This document shows, piece by piece, positions 34,286 to 45,822 of a DNA stretch of 62,813 nucleotides. The DNA is taken from contig NZ_QXMG01000035.1 in the NCBI RefSeq assembly GCF_003569765.1, forward strand, positions 1-62,813. Reading direction: 5' to 3'. Source of the stretch: Caldimonas tepidiphila (GTDB lineage: Bacteria; Pseudomonadota; Gammaproteobacteria; Burkholderiales; Burkholderiaceae_C). A model generated the notes under the pieces. That model was given only the letters and a program-made list of their open reading frames with translations. It made no database searches and was not told the origin of the DNA. The number at the start of each line of letters is the position of its first letter. Positions within the stretch are counted from its first letter, which is position 1. The position numbers and the translations under genes are program-made.

Positions 34286-34957
34286 ATGAGAATCCTGATC
34301 GCCGAAGACGATCAAGTGCTGGCCGACGGCCTGCTGCGCTCGCTGCGCAGCTCCGGCTATGCGGTGGACCAGGTCGGTTCGGGCAGCGAGGCCGACGCCG
34401 CGCTGTCCTCGCACGAGTTCGACCTGGTCATCCTGGACCTGGGCCTGCCCAAGATGCACGGCCTGGAGGTGCTCAAGCGCCTGCGCGGGCGCGGCGCGAC
34501 GGTGCCGGTGCTGATCCTCACCGCGGCCGACAGCGTCGAGGAGCGGGTCAAGGGGCTGGACCTCGGCGCCGACGACTACATGGCCAAGCCCTTCTCGCTG
34601 CAGGAGCTCGAGGCGCGCGTGCGCGCGCTCACGCGCCGCGGCCTCGGCGCCGCGTCGAGCGTGATCAAGCACGGGCCGCTCACCTTCGACCAGACCGGGC
34701 GCGTGGCCTACATCAACGACCAGATGGTCGAGCTGTCGGCGCGCGAGCTGAGCCTGCTGGAGGTGCTGCTGCAGCGCTCGGGACGGCTCGTCAGCAAGGA
34801 CCAGCTCGTCGAGCGGCTGTGCGAGTGGGGCGAGGAGGTCAGCAACAACGCGATCGAGGTCTACATCCACCGGCTGCGCAAGAAGATCGAGCAGGGCCCG
34901 ATCCGCATCGCGACCGTGCGCGGGCTGGGCTACTGCCTTGAAAAGATCCCCGGCTGA
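34286..34957 (+). CDS. OmpR-family response regulator, TctD/QseB-like
   Basis: A 223-residue regulator: receiver with Asp8/Asp9, phosphoacceptor Asp51 and Lys101, then a winged-helix DNA-binding domain (SARELSLLEVLLQRSGRLVS; IEVYIHRLRKKIE; IRIATVRGLGYCL). It is 33 bases upstream of its sensor kinase. Related TctD proteins control tricarboxylate uptake; no transporter is adjacent here. AGAGGAGA precedes the ATG. Confidence 0.92.
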   Translation: MRILIAEDDQVLADGLLRSLRSSGYAVDQVGSGSEADAALSSHEFDLVILDLGLPKMHGLEVLKRLRGRGATVPVLILTAADSVEERVKGLDLGADDYMAKPFSLQELEARVRALTRRGLGAASSVIKHGPLTFDQTGRVAYINDQMVELSARELSLLEVLLQRSGRLVSKDQLVERLCEWGEEVSNNAIEVYIHRLRKKIEQGPIRIATVRGLGYCLEKIPG

Positions 34958-34990
34958 GCGACGACGACCCGCCTTCCCGCGGGTGAGGCG

Positions 34991-36523
34991 ATGACGCGCC
35001 CGCGCGAACAGCGCTCGCTGTTCGGCGAGATCCTCGACTGGATGCTCGCGCCGCTGCTGCTGCTGTGGCCGATGAGCGTCGCGCTGACCTGGCTGGTGGC
35101 GCAGAACATCGCCGGCAAGCCCTTCGACCGCTCGCTCGGCGAGACCGCGCGGGTGCTGTCGGAGCAGGTGGCGGTGGCGCCGGACCGCATGAGCTTCCGG
35201 CTGCACTACTCGGCGACGCAGTTCATGAAGGCCGACGAGGCCGACGAGGTGTATTTCCAGGTGCTCGGCACGCGCGGCGAGTTCATCAGCGGCGACGAGG
35301 ACCTGCCGGTGCCCCCGGCCGACGAGAAGGTCATGACCGGCGAGCTGCGCTTCCGCGACGACACGGTGCGCGAGGAGCCGGTGCGCGTGGCCTACACCTG
35401 GGTGCAGGTCAGCGGCGGCGAAGGCCGCTCGCCGGCGCTGGTGCAGGTGGCCGAGACGCTGGGCAAGCGCTCGCGGCTGGCCACCGAGATCATCAAGGGC
35501 GTGATCTTGCCGCAGTTCGTGATCCTGCCGCTGGCGGTGCTGCTGGTGTGGCTGGCGCTCGCGCGCGGCATCGCGCCGCTGTCGGAGCTGCAGGAGCGCA
35601 TCCGGCGGCGCGCCAGCGACGACCTGAGCCCGATCGACGAGCGCGACGCGCCCGAGGAGGTCGCGCCGCTGGTGAGCTCGATCAACGATCTGCTGTCGCG
35701 GCTGGACCAGTCGATCAAGACGCAGAAGCACTTCCTCGCCGACGCCGCGCACCAGCTCAAGACGCCGCTGGCCGGGCTGCGCATGCAGGCCGAGCTCGCG
35801 CAGCGCGAGATCGACGCCGGCCAGCGCGACCCGCAGGAGCTGAAAAAATCGCTGCGCCAGATCGCGCGCTCGAGCCAGCGCGCCGCGCACATGGTCAACC
35901 AGCTGCTGTCGCTGGCGCGTGCCGAGAACCAGGGCCAGGCGCCGCGCCGCCACGAGGTGGGGCTGACGCGCCTGGCCACCGACGCGGTGCGCGACTTCGT
36001 GCCGCGCGCGCTCGACAAGCGCATCGACCTCGGCTACGAGGGCCCCGAGGCCGGCGACGGCCCGGCGCCGGCGCGCGTGCTCGGCAACCCGCTGCTGATC
36101 AAGGAGCTGATCCGCAACCTCGTCGACAACGCGGTGCAGTACACCCCGGACGGCGGCACCGTCACGGTGCGCGTGCTCGACGATCCCTTCGGGCAGGTGG
36201 CGGTGCTCGAGGTCGAGGATTCCGGCCCCGGCATTCCCGTCGCCGAGCGCGAACTCGTGTTCCAGCCCTTCTACCGCGCGCTCGGCACCGAGGTGGACGG
36301 CTCAGGGCTGGGGCTGGCGATCGTGCGGGAGATCGCGCAGCAGCATGGCGCCGAGGTGAGCATCGACGATGCGCAGCCGCGCGGCAGTGCCGGCCCCGGC
36401 GAGGCCGGCGGCCCCGGCACGCGCATCACCGTCCGCTTCCCCGCCATCCCGCCGGCGCCCGCCGCCACCGAGCAGACGACGGGGCCGGAGCCGGGCAGCA
36501 CCGCGCAGGAAGTACATCCCTGA
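34991..36523 (+). CDS. TctE-like sensor histidine kinase
   Basis: A 510-residue membrane kinase. A transmembrane segment spans about 18-40, a periplasmic domain (about 42-165) follows, then a second membrane helix (FVILPLAVLLVWLALARG), a HAMP-like linker, HisKA with His254 in ADAAHQLKTPLAG, and an ATPase with IRNLVDNAVQYTP and GSGLGLAIVREI. The periplasmic domain and the QLKTP H-box resemble the TctE branch that senses organic acids. The C-terminal 45 residues are Pro/Gly/Ala-rich. It pairs with the regulator at 34286. Confidence 0.9.
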   Translation: MTRPREQRSLFGEILDWMLAPLLLLWPMSVALTWLVAQNIAGKPFDRSLGETARVLSEQVAVAPDRMSFRLHYSATQFMKADEADEVYFQVLGTRGEFISGDEDLPVPPADEKVMTGELRFRDDTVREEPVRVAYTWVQVSGGEGRSPALVQVAETLGKRSRLATEIIKGVILPQFVILPLAVLLVWLALARGIAPLSELQERIRRRASDDLSPIDERDAPEEVAPLVSSINDLLSRLDQSIKTQKHFLADAAHQLKTPLAGLRMQAELAQREIDAGQRDPQELKKSLRQIARSSQRAAHMVNQLLSLARAENQGQAPRRHEVGLTRLATDAVRDFVPRALDKRIDLGYEGPEAGDGPAPARVLGNPLLIKELIRNLVDNAVQYTPDGGTVTVRVLDDPFGQVAVLEVEDSGPGIPVAERELVFQPFYRALGTEVDGSGLGLAIVREIAQQHGAEVSIDDAQPRGSAGPGEAGGPGTRITVRFPAIPPAPAATEQTTGPEPGSTAQEVHP

Positions 36524-36673
36524 GGAGCAGCGGTACACCGGCCGCGACCGGCACCGGCTCACTCGTGACGTGGAAAAGCGCTTTCCGCCGCCTTCTTCCT
36601 TCATCTTTGCGGCGTCAACCCGTAATCCGCCACCACCCCCCGATCTGAAGGGGTCTCCCGGGCAGGCACTTAT

Positions 36674-36690
36674 GTTGCACTGCACAAAAA
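36674..36690. promoter_or_regulatory. TGCA-rich imperfect palindrome upstream of the patatin gene
   Basis: TTGCACTGCACAA (36675-36687) followed by an A-run contains TGCA-N-TGCA. Similar TGCA-rich sites are bound by PhaR-type regulators upstream of polyhydroxyalkanoate granule genes in betaproteobacteria. It lies 65 bases before the patatin start, in a 228-base gap with no gene. The assignment is speculative. Confidence 0.3.
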
Positions 36691-36751
36691 AGCGGCCGCC
36701 GTGCATGGGGTGCGATGCGGCACGCGTTCGAAGAACCTGGGAGCTTCGCAG

Positions 36752-37849
36752 ATGAACGGATTGAACGGACTCGATTGGGTGGGAGCACCGCTGCGGCTGG
36801 ACCTGGCGCTGCAGGGGGGAGGTTCGCACGGCGCCTTCACCTGGGGCGTGCTCGACCGGCTGCTGGAGGACGAGGACTTCGCCATCGGCGGCGTCTCCGG
36901 CACGAGCGCCGGCGCGCTCAACGCCGCGGTGCTGGCCACCGGGCTGGTGCGCGGCGGCCGGGCCGGGGCGCGCGAGGCGCTGCGGCGCTTCTGGCAGGAC
37001 GTGAGTGCCGGCGCGCAGGTCTTCTCGCCCTTCGCACTGAGCCAGAGCCGTGCGGCGGCGGACAACTTCAACTTCGACCGGCTCGCGAGCTACCGCTGGA
37101 TCGGCAACTTCCTGCGCACCTTCAGTCCCTACGAGTTCAACCCGCTGAACCTCAATCCGCTGCGCGACATGGTGCAGCGCCATGTCGACGAGGAGGTGCT
37201 GCGCCACTGCCACGAGCGGCGCGGCGCGGACGACGACGGCCTGCCGCTGCGGCTGTTCGTCACCGCGACCGCGGTGCGCACGGGCCAGGCGCGGGTGTTC
37301 AGCGGCGGGGAGCTGGGCGTCGACGCGCTGCTGGCGTCGGCCTGCCTGCCGATGATGTTCCAGGCCGTCGAGATCGAGGGCGAGCCCTACTGGGACGGCG
37401 GCTACAGCGGCAACCCGGCGATCTTCCCGCTGCTGCAGGGCGGCGAGGGGCGCGACGTGCTGCTGGTGAAGATCAATCCGCTGCGGCGCGACGCGACGCC
37501 GACACGCAGCACCGAGATCCTCGAGCGGCTCGGCGAGATCACCTTCAACGCCGGGCTGCTGGCCGAGATGCGCGCGATCGAGGCGGTGTCGCGCCTGCTG
37601 CGCGAGCAGCCGGGCGGTGCGTGCCGGGCGCTGCGGCTGCACATGGTGGCCGACGACGAGGGGCTCGCGCCCTTCAACGCGTCGAGCAAGTTCAACACCG
37701 ACGCGGCCTTCATCGGGCAGCTCTTCGCGCTCGGCCGCGCCGCGGCGCAGCGCTGGATCGAGCGCTGCAAGCGCGACGTGGGCCGGCGCTCGAGCCTCGA
37801 CATCCGGCGCGAGTTCCTGCTCCCGCCCGCCTGCCTCAGCTCTGCATGA
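36752..37849 (+). CDS. Patatin-like phospholipase
   Basis: A 365-residue serine hydrolase. GGGSHGAF (22-29) is the oxyanion-hole motif, GTSAG (50-54) holds nucleophile Ser52, and Asp215 in WDGGYSGNP completes the Ser-Asp dyad. There is no signal peptide, so it is cytosolic or exported by another route. Family members cleave acyl esters of lipids, and some depolymerise intracellular polyhydroxyalkanoate. GGGAG precedes the ATG. Its 3' end overlaps the convergent rodA gene by 14 bases. Confidence 0.9.
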   Translation: MNGLNGLDWVGAPLRLDLALQGGGSHGAFTWGVLDRLLEDEDFAIGGVSGTSAGALNAAVLATGLVRGGRAGAREALRRFWQDVSAGAQVFSPFALSQSRAAADNFNFDRLASYRWIGNFLRTFSPYEFNPLNLNPLRDMVQRHVDEEVLRHCHERRGADDDGLPLRLFVTATAVRTGQARVFSGGELGVDALLASACLPMMFQAVEIEGEPYWDGGYSGNPAIFPLLQGGEGRDVLLVKINPLRRDATPTRSTEILERLGEITFNAGLLAEMRAIEAVSRLLREQPGGACRALRLHMVADDEGLAPFNASSKFNTDAAFIGQLFALGRAAAQRWIERCKRDVGRRSSLDIRREFLLPPACLSSA

Positions 37850-38990
37850 AGCGCCGGCTCTTGGCGATCGACATCAGGATGCCGAGGCCGAGGCCGAGCG
37901 TGACCATCGCGGTGCCGCCGTAGCTGACGAAGGGCAGCGGCACGCCTACCACGGGCAGGATGCCGCTGACCATGCCCATGTTGACGAAGGCGTAGGTGAA
38001 GACGTTGAGCGTCATCGCGCCGGCCAGCAGCCGCGTGAACAGCGTCGGCGCCTCCGAGGCGACCATCAGCCCGCGGAAGATCAGGAACAGGAAGCAGAAG
38101 AGCAGCGCGATGTTGCCGGCGAGGCCGAACTCCTCGGAGTAGGCCGAGAAGATGAAGTCGGTGGTGCGCTCCGGGATGAACTCGAGGTGCGTCTGCGTGC
38201 CCTGCATGAAGCCCTTGCCGGTCCAGCCGCCCGAGCCGATCGCGATCATGCCCTGGATGATGTGGAAGCCCTTGCCGAGCGGGTCCTTGGTCGGGTCGAG
38301 CAGCGTGCAGACCCGCCCGCGCTGGTACTCGTGCAGGACGGGCCATTGCACGCCCGGCTGGCAGATCGCGTCGGCGCTGACGACGAGCGCGGTGATGCCC
38401 GCCGCGGCGAGCCCGAGCACCGGCAGGATCAGCCGCCAGCTCAGGCCCGCGAAGAAGATCACGTAGAGGCCCGAGGCCATCACCAGCAGCGAGGTGCCGA
38501 GGTCGGGCTGCTTCATGATCAGGCCGACCGGCACCGCGAGGATCAGGCCGGCGATCAGGAAGTCCGGCACGCGCAGCATCCCCTCGCGCTTCTGGAACCA
38601 CCACGCGAGCATCAGCGGCATCGCGATCTTGAGGATCTCGCTCGGCTGGATCACGAGGCCGACGTTGAGCCAGCGCGTCGCGCCCTTCTTCGTGATGCCG
38701 AATAGCGCGGTGGCGACCAGCAGCAGCACGCCCGCCACGTACAGCGGCACGGCGAGCTGCATCAGGCGCTGCGGCGGGACCTGCGCGACCACGAACAGCA
38801 CGATGAGGCCCAGCAGCATGTTGCGGCCGTGGTCCATGAAGCGCGTGCCGTGGTCGTAGCCGACCGAGTACATCGTCACGAGGCCGATGCCGGCCAGCAG
38901 CAGCAGCGCCAGCACGAGCGGGCCGTCGAAGCCCTGGAACACGGGGCGCAGCCGCTGCCACGGCGAGGGCCGCTCGAAGGCACGGCTCAT
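37836..38990 (-). CDS. rodA: RodA, peptidoglycan polymerase of the elongasome
   Basis: A 384-residue polytopic SEDS protein with about ten membrane segments. Family landmarks are YSVGYDHGTRF, ATRWLNVGLVIQPSEILKIA, KQPDLGTSLLV and the C-terminal GGTAMVTLGLGLGILMS. RodA polymerises glycan strands along the side wall with PBP2. The start overlaps the mrdA stop by 4 bases. It is the last gene of the mre operon. Confidence 0.97.
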   Translation of the reverse strand: MSRAFERPSPWQRLRPVFQGFDGPLVLALLLLAGIGLVTMYSVGYDHGTRFMDHGRNMLLGLIVLFVVAQVPPQRLMQLAVPLYVAGVLLLVATALFGITKKGATRWLNVGLVIQPSEILKIAMPLMLAWWFQKREGMLRVPDFLIAGLILAVPVGLIMKQPDLGTSLLVMASGLYVIFFAGLSWRLILPVLGLAAAGITALVVSADAICQPGVQWPVLHEYQRGRVCTLLDPTKDPLGKGFHIIQGMIAIGSGGWTGKGFMQGTQTHLEFIPERTTDFIFSAYSEEFGLAGNIALLFCFLFLIFRGLMVASEAPTLFTRLLAGAMTLNVFTYAFVNMGMVSGILPVVGVPLPFVSYGGTAMVTLGLGLGILMSIAKSRRFMQS

Positions 38991-41101
38991 GGTTCGACTC
39001 CTGAGGCGCGCGGCAGCGCCGCCGCGGCCGCCGGGGCGGCAGCGGGCGCGGAAGGCGCGGGGGAAGGGACGGGAACACGCGGGGCGGGGGCGGGCGCCGC
39101 CGGCGGGGCGACCGGCGCCGGTGCCGACGCGCCGGTGCCGGGCACCGCGGCCTCGGCCGCCGGCAGCGGCACCTCGGCGGCCAGCCGCGGCTTGCCCACC
39201 GGCGCGCTCGACAGGCCCTTCTGCGTCAGCGCGATGTCCTCCTCGTTCGGGTAGAGGCCCATCAGCCAGTAGTCCAGCACGCGGCGCACGATCGGGGCTG
39301 CCGCCTGGGCGCCGAAACCGGCGTTCTCCACGATCACCGCGACGGCGATCTTCGGGTCGTCCAGCGGCGCGAAGGCGTGGTAGAGCGAGTGGTCGCGCTG
39401 GAACTCGGCCAGGCGCGAGGCGTTGTACTTCTCGTTCTGGCGGATCGTCACCGCCTGCGCGGTGCCGGTCTTGCCGCCGCTCGCGTAGCCGGCGCCCGCG
39501 AACACGCGGGTGGAGGTGCCCTCCTGCGTGACGCCGTGCATCGCGCGCAGCACCGCCTGCACGTGCTCGGGCTTGAGCGCGAGCGGCGCGAGCTGCTGCG
39601 AGGACACGCGGCGGCGCTCGCGCGTGACCGCGTCCTCGACCTCGCGCACCAGGCGCGGCTCGAAGCGCTGCCCGCCCGCGGCGAGCGTGGCGGTGGCGCT
39701 GGCGAGCTGCAGCATCGTGAAGTGGTTGTAGCCCTGCCCGATGCCGAGCGAGATCGTCTCGCCCGCGTACCACTTCTTCTGCTCGGGGCGCTTGTAGGTG
39801 CGGCGCTTCCACTCGGTGGAGGGCAGCACGCCGGTGGCCTCGCCCTCGAGGTCGATGCCGGTCCTGCGGCCGAAGCCGAAGGGCGAGAGCTGGTCGTGGA
39901 TCAGGTCCACGCCCATCTCGTTGGCGAGCTGGTAGTAGTAGACGTTGCTCGACTTCACGATCGAGCGGTGCAGGTCCACCATGCCCAGGCCCCCGTCGCC
40001 GTGGCTGCGGAAGCGGTGGTTGCCGAACACGAAGGTGCCGTTGTCGAGGATGGCCTGGTTCGCCGTACGCTTGCCGGAGTTGAGCGCGGCGATCGCCATG
40101 AAGGGCTTGTAGGTCGAGCCCGGCGGGTAGGTCCCCTTGAGCGCGCGGTTGAGCAGCGGCTTGTGGATCGACTCGTTGAGCTCGCGCCAGTTCTCGACGT
40201 CGATGCCGTCGACGAACAGGTTCGGGTCGAAGCTCGGCTTGCTGACGAAGGCGAGCACCTCGCCGGTGGCGGGCTCGATCGCGACGAGCGCGCCGCGCCG
40301 CTCGCCGAACAGCTCCTCGACCATCGCCTGCAGCTTGATGTCGATCGACAGCCGCACCGTGTGGCCGCTGGTCGCGGGCCCCGAGCGCAGCAGCCGCACC
40401 GCGCGGCCGCTGGCGCTGGTCTCGACCTCCTCGAAGCCGGTCGTGCCGTGCAGCTCGCGCTCGTACTTCTGCTCGATGCCGAGCTTGCCGATGTGCTCGG
40501 TGCCGCGGTAGTTGGCCTGGTCCTCCTCCGGCCACTCCTCGATCGCTTCCTTCTCCTTCTGGTTGATGCGCCCGATGTAGCCGATCACGTGCGCGCCGAC
40601 CTCGCCGAAGGGGTAGTTGCGGAACAGCCGCGCCTTGATCTCGACGCCGGGGAAGCGATAGCGCTGCGCGGTGAAGCGCGCCACCTCCTCGTCGGTGAGC
40701 CGGCTGCGGATCGGCAGCGACTCGAAGCTCTTGGACTCCTCGCGCAGGCGCTTGAAGCGGCGGCGGTCGCGCGGCTCGATCTGCACGATCGCGGCGAGCG
40801 CGTCGATCGTGCCCTCGAGGTCCTGGATCTTCGACGGCGTGAGCTCGAGCGTGTAGGCCGAGTAGTTCGTGGCGAGCACCACGCCGTTGCGGTCGACGAT
40901 CTGGCCGCGGTTGGGCACCGTGGGCACCACGGTGATGCGGTTGTTCTCGGCGCGCGTGGACAGCTCGTCGTGGCGCACCACCTGCAGCCACACCAGCCGA
41001 GCCGCCACCAGGCCGAAGCACACCAGCACCATCGCGGCGGCGAACAGCAGCCGCGCGCGAAAGCGCGACAGCTCCTGCTCGACGTTCTTCAGTTCGGTCA
41101 T
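38987..41101 (-). CDS. mrdA: Penicillin-binding protein 2 (MrdA)
   Basis: A 704-residue class B PBP. One N-terminal membrane anchor (LLFAAAMVLVCFGLVAARLV) is followed by the dimerisation domain and a transpeptidase domain with SxxK (STYKPF, near 329), SxN (KSSNVYYY) and KTG (SGGKTGTAQ, near 545). The last about 85 residues are an Ala/Pro-rich tail longer than usual. It cross-links side-wall peptidoglycan with RodA. ATG 41101 is chosen since MTELKNVEQELSRF is the normal start. Confidence 0.96.
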   Translation of the reverse strand: MTELKNVEQELSRFRARLLFAAAMVLVCFGLVAARLVWLQVVRHDELSTRAENNRITVVPTVPNRGQIVDRNGVVLATNYSAYTLELTPSKIQDLEGTIDALAAIVQIEPRDRRRFKRLREESKSFESLPIRSRLTDEEVARFTAQRYRFPGVEIKARLFRNYPFGEVGAHVIGYIGRINQKEKEAIEEWPEEDQANYRGTEHIGKLGIEQKYERELHGTTGFEEVETSASGRAVRLLRSGPATSGHTVRLSIDIKLQAMVEELFGERRGALVAIEPATGEVLAFVSKPSFDPNLFVDGIDVENWRELNESIHKPLLNRALKGTYPPGSTYKPFMAIAALNSGKRTANQAILDNGTFVFGNHRFRSHGDGGLGMVDLHRSIVKSSNVYYYQLANEMGVDLIHDQLSPFGFGRRTGIDLEGEATGVLPSTEWKRRTYKRPEQKKWYAGETISLGIGQGYNHFTMLQLASATATLAAGGQRFEPRLVREVEDAVTRERRRVSSQQLAPLALKPEHVQAVLRAMHGVTQEGTSTRVFAGAGYASGGKTGTAQAVTIRQNEKYNASRLAEFQRDHSLYHAFAPLDDPKIAVAVIVENAGFGAQAAAPIVRRVLDYWLMGLYPNEEDIALTQKGLSSAPVGKPRLAAEVPLPAAEAAVPGTGASAPAPVAPPAAPAPAPRVPVPSPAPSAPAAAPAAAAALPRASGVEP

Positions 41102-41204
41102 TGCGTTGCGGGGTCCCGGCAAGGGTTCTCTTCAGGCCCCGGGCCGTGCCGCGCGGGGGACGGAAGCGGCGACCGGGCGGGAATTCATCGCGGAGTCCGG
41201 CGGC

Positions 41205-41723
41205 TCAGAGCGGCCGGTTCTCGTCCGGGTCGGGCGGGCGGCGCTGCGGCGCGAGCAGCACCCAGCTCGCCACCGGCCAGAGCAAGGCTTCGAACAGTGG
41301 CGCGAGCCAGAGGTTCCATCCGGGGAAGACGCCGCCGGCGACGAGCCGGATCAGCACCGTCACCGCGTGCGCGGCGAAGAACAGCGGCATGATCTGCAGA
41401 GCCTGCGCCGGCACCGGGAACCACAGCAGCCGGCGGTGCACCGTGATCGCGAAATACGACAGCAGCGTGTAGGCGAGGGCGTGCTGGCCGAGCAGCGCGC
41501 CGTCGTGCACGTCCATCAGCAGCCCGAACACGAAGGCGGTGCCCACGCCGACGCGGCGCGGCTGGTGCACGTTCCAGAACACGAGCGTCAGCGCGAGCAG
41601 GTCCGGCTGCCACGGCGTGCGGCCGATCGGCAGCACGTTGCACGCCAGCGCGACCAGCAGCGAGAACCAGAGGTAGACGGGGTTGACCGGCAGCAGCAGC
41701 TGGTCGGAGCCGCGCGGCATCAT
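41205..41723 (-). CDS. mreD: MreD, rod-shape inner-membrane protein
   Basis: A 172-residue protein with five or so membrane helices and MreD landmarks (PIGRTPWQPDLLALTLVFWN; GLLMDVHDGALLGQHALAY). It connects MreC to RodA/PBP2. Its ATG overlaps the mreC stop by 4 bases. Confidence 0.94.
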   Translation of the reverse strand: MMPRGSDQLLLPVNPVYLWFSLLVALACNVLPIGRTPWQPDLLALTLVFWNVHQPRRVGVGTAFVFGLLMDVHDGALLGQHALAYTLLSYFAITVHRRLLWFPVPAQALQIMPLFFAAHAVTVLIRLVAGGVFPGWNLWLAPLFEALLWPVASWVLLAPQRRPPDPDENRPL

Positions 41724-42634
41724 CGCTGGGCTCCCTTGGCGCCGGCCGCCGCGGCCGGCGCGGGCTCGGGCGGCGGCAGCTGCATGCCGACCGGGTGCAG
41801 CACCAGCACGTGGCGCGCCTTGTCGGGATTGCCCAGCGGCGTGAGCAGCACCTTCGCGAAGGCGCTGTCGGCGCGCCGCTCCACCTTCAGCACCCGCGCG
41901 ACGCCGAGCCCGGGCGGGTAGACGCCGTCGACGCCCGAGGTCGACAGCAGGTCGCCCTGCTGCACGTCGGCGCTCGCGGCGACGAAGCGCAGCTCCATCA
42001 GCCCGCCGCCGCCCGCCGCCCCGTAAGCGGCGCCGCGCACCTGGGTGCGGGTGTTGAGCACGGGAATGGCGGCGTCCTTGTCGGTCAGCAGCGTCACCTC
42101 CGACGACAGCGGGAACACGCGCGTGACCTGGCCGAGCACGCCGGTGTCGTCGATCACCGGCGAGCCGGGCTGCACCTCATGCTGGCTGCCGCGGTCGATC
42201 AGCACGCGCCGCGTGTAGGGATCGGGCACGTCGTAGAGCACCTCGGCGACCTGCGACTCGGTGCGCACCGCGGGGCGCAGGCCCAGCAGCGCACGCAGCT
42301 GCGCGTTCTCCTGCGCGAGCTGCTCGGTGCGCGCCGCGCGTGCCGACTGCTCGGCCAGCCGCTGCAGCGCCGCGGCCTCGGCCGCTCGTGCGGCGTCGAG
42401 CCCCTCGAGGTAGCTCAGGCCGTTGCGCACCGCCACCACCGGCACCAGCAGCGTCTGCTGCAGCGGGTGCAGCACCAGCGAGACGGCCGCGCGCAGCGGG
42501 TCGGTCACGTGCAGGCGCGCGTCGGCCACCATCAGGAAGAAGGCCAGCGCGGCGAAGAACATCAGCCGCGTGAGCGCCGACGGCCCCTGCTTGAAGAAGG
42601 GCGGCGGGGTCCGGTCCAGGGTGCCGAGTGGCAT
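41720..42634 (-). CDS. mreC: MreC, rod-shape periplasmic scaffold
   Basis: A 304-residue protein: one N-terminal membrane helix (LTRLMFFAALAFFLMVADAR), a coiled coil near 80-115 (RLAEQSARAARTEQLAQENA), then two beta-barrel halves (VIDDTGVLGQVTRV; LLSTSGVDGVYPPGLGVARV). The C-terminus is Pro/Ala-rich. It lies 64 bases after mreB. Confidence 0.95.
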   Translation of the reverse strand: MPLGTLDRTPPPFFKQGPSALTRLMFFAALAFFLMVADARLHVTDPLRAAVSLVLHPLQQTLLVPVVAVRNGLSYLEGLDAARAAEAAALQRLAEQSARAARTEQLAQENAQLRALLGLRPAVRTESQVAEVLYDVPDPYTRRVLIDRGSQHEVQPGSPVIDDTGVLGQVTRVFPLSSEVTLLTDKDAAIPVLNTRTQVRGAAYGAAGGGGLMELRFVAASADVQQGDLLSTSGVDGVYPPGLGVARVLKVERRADSAFAKVLLTPLGNPDKARHVLVLHPVGMQLPPPEPAPAAAAGAKGAQR

Positions 42635-42698
42635 GGATACTACTGCGCAGCGCGGTGGCGGGGGCGGCCGCGGCGGCGCGCGCCGCCGGCGGCACGAC

Positions 42699-44315
<1,617 letters not shown>

Positions 44316-44319
<4 letters not shown>

Positions 44320-45821
44320 GCCGCACGACCGACCTGCACCACATGGGCGTCGCGCAGCTGTCGCGCGAGCTCGCCGAAGGCCGCGTCTCCAGCGTCGAGC
44401 TGACGCAGCAGTTCCTCGCGCGCGTCGCGCAGCACCAGGCGCTCGGTGCCTTCCTGTGCAGCGACGCGGACGTGGCGCTGGCGCAGGCGCGCGAGGCCGA
44501 CGCGCGGCGCGCGCGCGGCGAGGGCGGGGTGCTCACCGGCGTGCCGCTCGCGCACAAGGACATCTTTGTCACCACCGACTTCCCGAGCACCGCCGCGTCG
44601 AGGATGCTCGAGGGCTACCGCAGCCCCTTCAACGCCACCGTCGTCGACCGGCTCGGCTTCGGCCCGGGCGGCGCCGGCATGGTGACCCTGGGCAAGCTCA
44701 ACTGCGACGAGTTCGCGATGGGCGGCAGCAACGAGAACTCGGCCTGGGGCGCCGCGCGCAACCCCTGGGACAGCGGCCGCATCACCGGCGGCTCCTCGGG
44801 CGGCTCGGCCGCGGCGGTGGCCGCGCGCCTGGTGCCGGCCGCCACCGGCACCGACACCGGCGGCTCGGTGCGCCAGCCGGCCGCCTTGACCGGCATCACC
44901 GGCATCAAGCCGACCTACGGCCGCTGCTCGCGCTACGGCATGATCGCCTTCGCGTCGAGCCTCGACCAGGCCGGCCCGATGGCCCAGTCGGCCGAGGACT
45001 GCGCGCTGCTGCTGCAGGCGATGAGCGGCTTCGACGAGCGCGACTCGACCTCCGCGGAGCGCCCGGTGGACGACTATGTGGCGGCGCTGAACACCCGCCG
45101 AGAAGGAGCGACGGCCGAAAAGCCGCTCGCCGGCCTGCGCATCGGCTTGCCGCGGGAGTTCTTCGGCGAGGGCGCGGCCCCCGACGTGCTCGCCGCGGTG
45201 CGCGCGGCGCTGGCGGAGTACGAGAAGCTCGGCGCGACGCTCGTGGACGTGTCGCTGCCGCGCACCGAGCTGTCGATCCCCGTCTACTACATCATCGCCC
45301 CGGCAGAGGCGAGCTCCAACCTCAGCCGCTTCGACGGCGTGCGCTACGGCCACCGCGCGAAGGACTACCGCGACCTCGCCGACATGTACCGCAAGTCGCG
45401 CAGCGAGGGCTTCGGCGAGGAAGTGAAACGCCGCATCATGATCGGCACCTACGTGCTGAGCCACGGCTACTACGACGCCTACTATCTGCAGGCGCAGAAG
45501 CTGCGCCGCATGATCGCCGACGATTTTCAATCGGCCTTCGCCCAGTGCGACCTGATCGCCGGCCCGGTGGCGCCGTCGGTGGCGCGAGCGATCGGCTCGC
45601 AGCACGACCCGGTCACGGAGTACCTGGCCGACATCTTCACGCTGCCGGCGAGCTTGGCGGGCCTGCCCGGCATGAGCGTGCCGGCCGGCTTCGGCGAGGG
45701 CGGCATGCCGGTCGGCCTGCAGCTGATCGGCAACTACTGGCAGGAAGGCGCGCTGCTGCACGCCGCGCACGCCTTCCAGCAGGTCACCGACTTCCACCTC
45801 CGCACGCCACAGGGCTATTGA
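44316..45821 (+). CDS. gatA: GatA, amidotransferase amidase subunit
   Basis: A 501-residue amidase-signature protein. The catalytic Lys is in PLAHKDIF, and the serine-rich loop [13 protein letters not shown] with [13 protein letters not shown] gives the Ser-cisSer-Lys triad. It releases ammonia from glutamine for GatB. It ends 1 base before gatB. Confidence 0.97.
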
Positions 45822-45822
45822 G

